From Verrucomicrobiaceae bacterium UBA1938 (GTDB taxonomy: Bacteria; Verrucomicrobiota; Verrucomicrobiia; Verrucomicrobiales; Verrucomicrobiaceae), in contig DDFC01000036.1 of the NCBI GenBank assembly GCA_002336895.1, positions 104,306 to 168,305 on the forward strand: a stretch of DNA of 64,000 nucleotides. Reading direction: 5' to 3'. Positions 60,452-64,000 of this stretch are shown here, piece after piece; position 1 is the stretch's first letter, and each line of letters opens with the position of its first letter. Under the pieces are notes generated by a model, which was not told the origin of the DNA, did not search any database, and saw nothing but the letters and a program-made list of their open reading frames with translations. A program made the translations under genes and the position numbers.

Positions 60452-61222
60452 TTACTTGTCACGCCGGTTCCACGCCACCAGTTCCTCATACTTCGCCCCC
60501 GTCCCGCCAAAGAGATCCAGCGCGCTGCCCACGGTGCCGTCCACACGCCCATGGCTGAGTTCGTCGATGCGCTTGAGGTCATCCAGATGCCGGATACCAC
60601 CCGCGTAAGTCATGGGGATGGGCGAGTGCTCTCCAAGAAAACTCACCAGCGCTTCGTCGATCCCCTCGCACTTGCCCTCCACATCCACGGCATGGATCAG
60701 AAACTCAGCGCATTGCCCCGCAAGCGAGCGCAGTGACTCGGGCGTCACCTTCAGTGTGGTCAGCGTCTGCCAGCGGTTCATCGCCACCGTCCAGCCGGAG
60801 GCGGTTGCCTTGCAGCTCAGGTCAATGACCAGCCGCCCCTTGCCTGCGGCAGCCACCATTTCATCGAGCTTCGTTTGGTTGAACGTGCCATCGGCTTCAA
60901 AGAGGTAGCTCGTCACGATCACATGGCTGGCCCCAGCATTGAGATACTCCCCTGCATTCTCCGGGCGGATGCCCCCGCCCACCTGCAGGCCACCGGGATA
61001 GGCAGCCGTAGCCGCTTTTGCCGCCGCCTCGTTCCCCTTCCCCAGCAGGATCACATGCCCGCCCTTCAACCCATCGCGCCGGTACAGATCGCCATACCAT
61101 GCGGCATCGCGGTCACTCACAAAGTTTGTCTTCAGCCCCGAGCCATCATCCCGCAGCGACGAGCCGACGATCTGTTTGACGCGGCCATCGTGGAGATCAA
61201 TGCAGGGGCGGAAATGGGTCAT
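60452..61222 (-). CDS. hisA: ProFAR isomerase, eukaryotic (HIS6) type
   Basis: A 256-residue TIM barrel that performs the Amadori isomerisation of ProFAR to PRFAR in histidine synthesis. The sequence follows the fungal/plant HIS6 form, not the usual bacterial HisA: 'FRPCIDLHDGRVKQIVG', 'LKTNFVSDRDAAWYGDLY', 'GGHVILLGKGN', 'LQVGGGIRPENAGEYL', 'ASHVIVTSYLF', 'RLVIDLSCKATASGW', 'EFLIHAVDVEGKCEGIDEAL', 'YAGGIRHLDDLKRIDELSHG'. The two catalytic aspartates are expected in 'CIDLHDG' and in the 'HAVDVEG' strand. It is unlinked to other his genes here and lies 71 bases upstream of the FAH-family gene on the same strand. Confidence 0.92.
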   Translation of the reverse strand: MTHFRPCIDLHDGRVKQIVGSSLRDDGSGLKTNFVSDRDAAWYGDLYRRDGLKGGHVILLGKGNEAAAKAATAAYPGGLQVGGGIRPENAGEYLNAGASHVIVTSYLFEADGTFNQTKLDEMVAAAGKGRLVIDLSCKATASGWTVAMNRWQTLTTLKVTPESLRSLAGQCAEFLIHAVDVEGKCEGIDEALVSFLGEHSPIPMTYAGGIRHLDDLKRIDELSHGRVDGTVGSALDLFGGTGAKYEELVAWNRRDK

Positions 61223-61296
61223 GGGGAGGCAAGAGTAGTCACGAGGGGCAGGAGGTGGTCAAGAGATCAAGTGGATACAAACCGCGGTACCACGGC

Positions 61297-61944
61297 CTAC
61301 CGTGATGGTGTTTGCCGCCGGGACAGCTCTTTGCTGAATTCCACCACATTTCCCTGAACCATTTGCAGCGCTTCATGGAGGAAATCTTCATCAAAGCCTG
61401 TCATGGGCCATTCGGCGGCGATGATGACCACGAGACTGAACGCCATGCCGCAAAGCCATGGCAATGCGTGCCTTCGTTTTCTCAGCTTTCGCAGAAACCG
61501 CAAAAAGATAACATACCACGCTGCGAGCGCTGTCAGCGGCCCCAACAGCGTCGGCGCGATCAGCCAAAACGTCAGCGCATCTCCCTCATAGTGACCAGAC
61601 AGTGCAAGAAAAAGCAAAACGGGTGGTGCCAAAAGCCCCACGACATTCATCTCCCCCAGCGCCAGCACATAGAGAAACGAAGCTAGGAGACCGGCCCCAT
61701 GCAGAAAGTCTCCCGCCGGCATCCACAGTGTTTTAGGATAACGCCAGGCCATCATGGGGGTGAAAATTGAGGCTGGCATCAGCAGCCCGAGCCCGATGCG
61801 CATCCAGGTTGGAATCGGGCCGAAAAAATTCTGAGAGCAGCCCCCTGACCTGAACTCCATGATCAGAAAGATCAGCGGGAAGATCACCCCTGCGCCTAGA
61901 AGGCAACGTTTGAAAATAGTGCGACAGCCGCTCATGCGCATCAC
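61297..61944 (-). CDS. Membrane protein of unknown function
   Basis: A 215-residue protein with about five hydrophobic segments ('LLGAGVIFPLIFLIM', 'IGLGLLMPASIFTPMMAW', 'GLLASFLYVLAL', 'LLAPPVLLFLALSG', 'LLGPLTALAAWYVIF', 'GMAFSLVVIIAA'). A basic stretch 'RFLRKLRKRRHALPW' should face the cytoplasm, and the C-terminal ~35 residues are polar. No family recognised. The start at 61944 has a second Met next codon but one. It appears to stand alone. Confidence 0.65.
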   Translation of the reverse strand: MMRMSGCRTIFKRCLLGAGVIFPLIFLIMEFRSGGCSQNFFGPIPTWMRIGLGLLMPASIFTPMMAWRYPKTLWMPAGDFLHGAGLLASFLYVLALGEMNVVGLLAPPVLLFLALSGHYEGDALTFWLIAPTLLGPLTALAAWYVIFLRFLRKLRKRRHALPWLCGMAFSLVVIIAAEWPMTGFDEDFLHEALQMVQGNVVEFSKELSRRQTPSR

Positions 61945-62116
61945 TCTTTGAGGCAGCCCGCCAGGCAGTCACGCTGATGAGTGTGAAATGCGCATGAAGG
62001 CAGGGTGAATCGCTGGTGAAATGGGCGGGGTGAAATCCTCCGACGCAGTTCCGGTCAGGATGGTCATGCAGCCCCGCCCTTGACCTCCGCCACTTCCCTG
62101 CTTTCTTGACACCCTA

Positions 62117-62173
62117 ATGACCACGCCCGCCAAGGCTCTCCTTCTGCTCTCCCTGCGACTTACGCTAGGGTAG
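62117..62173 (+). promoter_or_regulatory. Leucine-rich leader peptide ORF upstream of leuA
   Basis: An 18-codon frame, ATG at 62117 to TAG at 62171-62173, encodes MTTPAKALLLLSLRLTLG. Seven of 18 codons are leucine, four in a row and including the rarer CTA. It ends 122 bases before the leuA start. This is the form of an attenuation leader sensing charged tRNA-Leu. There is no clear ribosome binding site. A possible stem GCCGT/ACGGC (62203-62218) lies between leader and gene, but I did not find a convincing terminator, though the DNA just before leuA is T-rich. The intergenic stretch before it (61945-62116) shows nothing else I can support. Confidence 0.5.
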
Positions 62174-62295
62174 GCGGCCCGTGTTTCCTCGTCATGCCCT
62201 TTGCCGTCATGTTACGGCTGTTTCCCTCAGGTCAGGAAAATCCATCCTGCGCACGCCTGAAATCTCGCTACTTTTCTTTCCATTCTGTTTTTGTC

Positions 62296-63960
62296 ATGTT
62301 GAAGAACCCGTCCTCAAAGTATCAGCCCTTTCCGTTGATCAACATCCCGAACCGTCAGTGGCCGAGCCGCCATCTGACCCAAGCGCCCATCTGGTGCAGC
62401 GTGGATCTGCGCGATGGCAACCAGGCACTCGCCGTGCCGATGAATGTCTCCCAGAAGCTGGACATGTTTGATGCGCTGGTGCAGTGCGGCTTCAAGGAAA
62501 TCGAAGTCGGCTTCCCTTCCGCTTCAAACACCGAATTCGCCTTCAACCGCCGTCTGATTGAGGAAAAGCGCATCCCGGATGATGTGACGATCCAGTGTCT
62601 GGTGCAGGCACGCGAAGACTTGATCGAGAAGACCGTGGAAAGTCTGATCGGTGCGAAGCAGGTGGTCATCCACATGTACAACTCCACTTCGCCCGCGCAG
62701 CGCAAGTATGTGTTTGGCAAGAGCAAGGAGGAGATCATTGCCGTGGCTGTCAAAGGCGCGCAGATGATCAAGGACCGCCTGCACCGCCTGACCGAAGGTG
62801 GCACCAAAGTAACCCTGCAGTACTCCCCGGAGAGCTTCAGCGCCACTGAGGTGGAGTTTGCCAAGGAGATCAGCGAGGCCGTGATGGATGTGTGGCAGCC
62901 CACGCCGGAGAACAAGATGATCCTGAACCTGCCGGACACTGTGGAGGTGGCCATGCCCAATGTGTATGCAGATCAGATCGAATGGATCTGCACCAACATC
63001 AAAAACCGCGAGAGCCTCATCATCAGCCTGCATACGCACAACGACCGCGGCACCGGCACCGCCGCCACGGAGCTGGGTCTGCTGGCCGGGGCTGACCGCG
63101 TGGAAGGCACGCTGTTTGGCAATGGCGAGCGCACCGGCAATCTGGACATCGTGCAGGTGGCCATGAACCTCTACATGCACGGCATCGACCCGAAGCTGGA
63201 CTTTACCGACATGAACGGCCTGATCCGCATGTATGAGCGCACCACCGGCATGACTGTGCCTCCGCGCCAGCCCTACGCAGGCGAGCTGGTCTTCACCGCC
63301 TTCAGCGGCAGTCATCAGGATGCCATCAAGAAAGGGCTGTCTGGCTACGAGCAGCACAAGAGCATCTGGGACGTGCCCTACCTCACCATCGATCCCAACG
63401 ACATCGGCCGCGAGTACCGCGAGGTCATCCGTGTCAATTCGCAGAGCGGCAAGGGCGGCGTGGCCTACCTGCTGGAGAGCGAATTTGGCATCGAACTGCC
63501 GAAGGACATGCAGCGCGAGTTTGGCCCGCTGGCCAACGACATCGTGGACAAACTGGGCCGCGAAGTCACTGCTGCCGAGCTCAAGGACATGTTCTGGAAG
63601 GAATACATCGAGCGCGAGACTCCATTCGCTCTCCATCACTTCCATGCCGACGGTGTGGACGGCGTGTTCACCTGCCGCAGCAGCCTCGTCATCAACGGCA
63701 AGGAACGCGGCATCGCTGGCAAGGGCAACGGCCCCATCGCCGCGTTTGCCCATGCTCTCATCCAGGAGGCCGGAGCCCCCGCCTTTGAAGTGGCCACCTA
63801 CCGCGAACAAAGCCTCAGCTCCGGCACCGAGGCCAGCGCCCTCGCCTTCATCCAGATCAAAACCGCCAGTGGCAAAACCATCTGGGGCGCAGGTGTGGAC
63901 ACCAATATCGAACTTGCCTCCATCAAGGCGGTGCTCAGTGCGGTGAACCGCGCGGTGTGA
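62296..63960 (+). CDS. leuA: 2-Isopropylmalate synthase (LeuA2 type)
   Basis: A 554-residue enzyme making the first committed step of leucine synthesis: condensation of 2-ketoisovalerate with acetyl-CoA. The start at 62296 ('MLKNPSSKYQPFPLINIPNR') matches the long actinobacterial-type LeuA; the frame open further upstream (ATG 62194) is probably leader. The catalytic TIM barrel has 'SVDLRDGNQALAVPM', 'GFKEIEVGFPSASNTEF', 'SLHTHNDRGTGTAATELGLL' (metal histidines) and 'GTLFGNGERTGNLDIVQVAM'. The C-terminal ~130 residues are the leucine-binding regulatory domain ('FHADGVDGVFTCRSSLVING', 'GKGNGPIAAFAHAL'), so feedback inhibition by leucine is expected. A leucine-rich leader ORF lies just upstream. 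Confidence 0.95.
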   Translation: MLKNPSSKYQPFPLINIPNRQWPSRHLTQAPIWCSVDLRDGNQALAVPMNVSQKLDMFDALVQCGFKEIEVGFPSASNTEFAFNRRLIEEKRIPDDVTIQCLVQAREDLIEKTVESLIGAKQVVIHMYNSTSPAQRKYVFGKSKEEIIAVAVKGAQMIKDRLHRLTEGGTKVTLQYSPESFSATEVEFAKEISEAVMDVWQPTPENKMILNLPDTVEVAMPNVYADQIEWICTNIKNRESLIISLHTHNDRGTGTAATELGLLAGADRVEGTLFGNGERTGNLDIVQVAMNLYMHGIDPKLDFTDMNGLIRMYERTTGMTVPPRQPYAGELVFTAFSGSHQDAIKKGLSGYEQHKSIWDVPYLTIDPNDIGREYREVIRVNSQSGKGGVAYLLESEFGIELPKDMQREFGPLANDIVDKLGREVTAAELKDMFWKEYIERETPFALHHFHADGVDGVFTCRSSLVINGKERGIAGKGNGPIAAFAHALIQEAGAPAFEVATYREQSLSSGTEASALAFIQIKTASGKTIWGAGVDTNIELASIKAVLSAVNRAV

Positions 63961-63976
63961 TGCACCCCCAGGCCCT

Positions 63977-64000
63977 GTCTTCCGCGTATATGCGGAAGAC
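63977..64000 (+). terminator. Probable terminator of leuA, cut by window end
   Basis: GTCTTCCGC (63977-63985) and GCGGAAGAC (63992-64000) form a perfect 9-bp stem around a 6-base loop, 17 bases after the leuA stop. Any T-run would lie beyond the window. Confidence 0.65.

Noticed and set aside
62106..62111. TTGACA as a -35 box for leuA
   Set aside because: A perfect -35 hexamer, but no acceptable -10 lies 16-18 bases downstream, and transcription would then start inside the leader ORF.
62194..62295. Upstream in-frame extension of leuA from ATG 62194
   Set aside because: The 34 extra residues have no counterpart in the LeuA family, whose start 'MLKNPSSKYQPFPL' fits the ATG at 62296.

Overview
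The window is chromosomal DNA from a GC-rich Gram-negative bacterium, most probably a member of the Verrucomicrobiota (Verrucomicrobiaceae, Prosthecobacter-like). The evidence is the combination of families: two very large PVC-type heme-binding CxxCH proteins, a Tat-exported DUF1501 protein, a remnant of a Verru_Chthon cassette (pilin-like) locus, a giant autotransporter-repeat protein ending in PEP-CTERM, and many small lipoproteins with signal peptides. I saw no insertion sequence, CRISPR array, rRNA or convincing tRNA.

Layout. 1-8 kb: end of purU, a membrane-anchored squalene/prenyltransferase-repeat protein, an M81 (MlrC-like) metallopeptidase, purB, an AT-rich gap, an HTH-receiver fusion regulator, and a Trm112-like/MoeB-rhodanese pair. 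8-14.5 kb: an EboB-type TatD hydrolase next to a small protein, an Rrf2 regulator with four cysteines, a compact sensory operon (solute-binding protein, NarL-type histidine kinase, LuxR-type response regulator) and a secreted protein. 14.8-32.6 kb: a single 5,915-codon gene for a giant cell-surface protein whose middle is a threefold tandem repeat of a ~1,402-residue module. 32.7-41 kb: a chimeric Verru_Chthon C/D remnant, trehalose synthesis genes otsA-otsB, a DUF1501 protein, an L,D-transpeptidase and a three-part fusion protease. 41-51.4 kb: the first PVC heme protein, menaquinone genes menA-menC-menE, two tandem glycine-zipper lipoproteins, GtrA, trmL and a LolD-like ATPase. 51.4-64 kb: a membrane protein with a GH75 chitosanase-like domain, lipoproteins, hemB, the second PVC heme protein, a LON-domain protein, an FAH-family hydrolase, a eukaryotic-type hisA, a membrane protein and leuA preceded by a leucine-rich leader ORF.

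How the genes work together. Housekeeping biosynthesis (purine, histidine, leucine, heme, menaquinone, trehalose) is interleaved with an unusually large set of envelope proteins. The most notable assembly is 9.7-32.6 kb. There a periplasmic binding protein is translationally coupled to a histidine kinase and response regulator with no ABC permease or ATPase beside it. This lies beside a secreted protein and the divergently transcribed giant surface protein. A ligand-sensing system controlling surface display is a reasonable but untested inference. Starts were chosen mainly on signal peptides and family alignment, because Shine-Dalgarno sequences are weak across the window.
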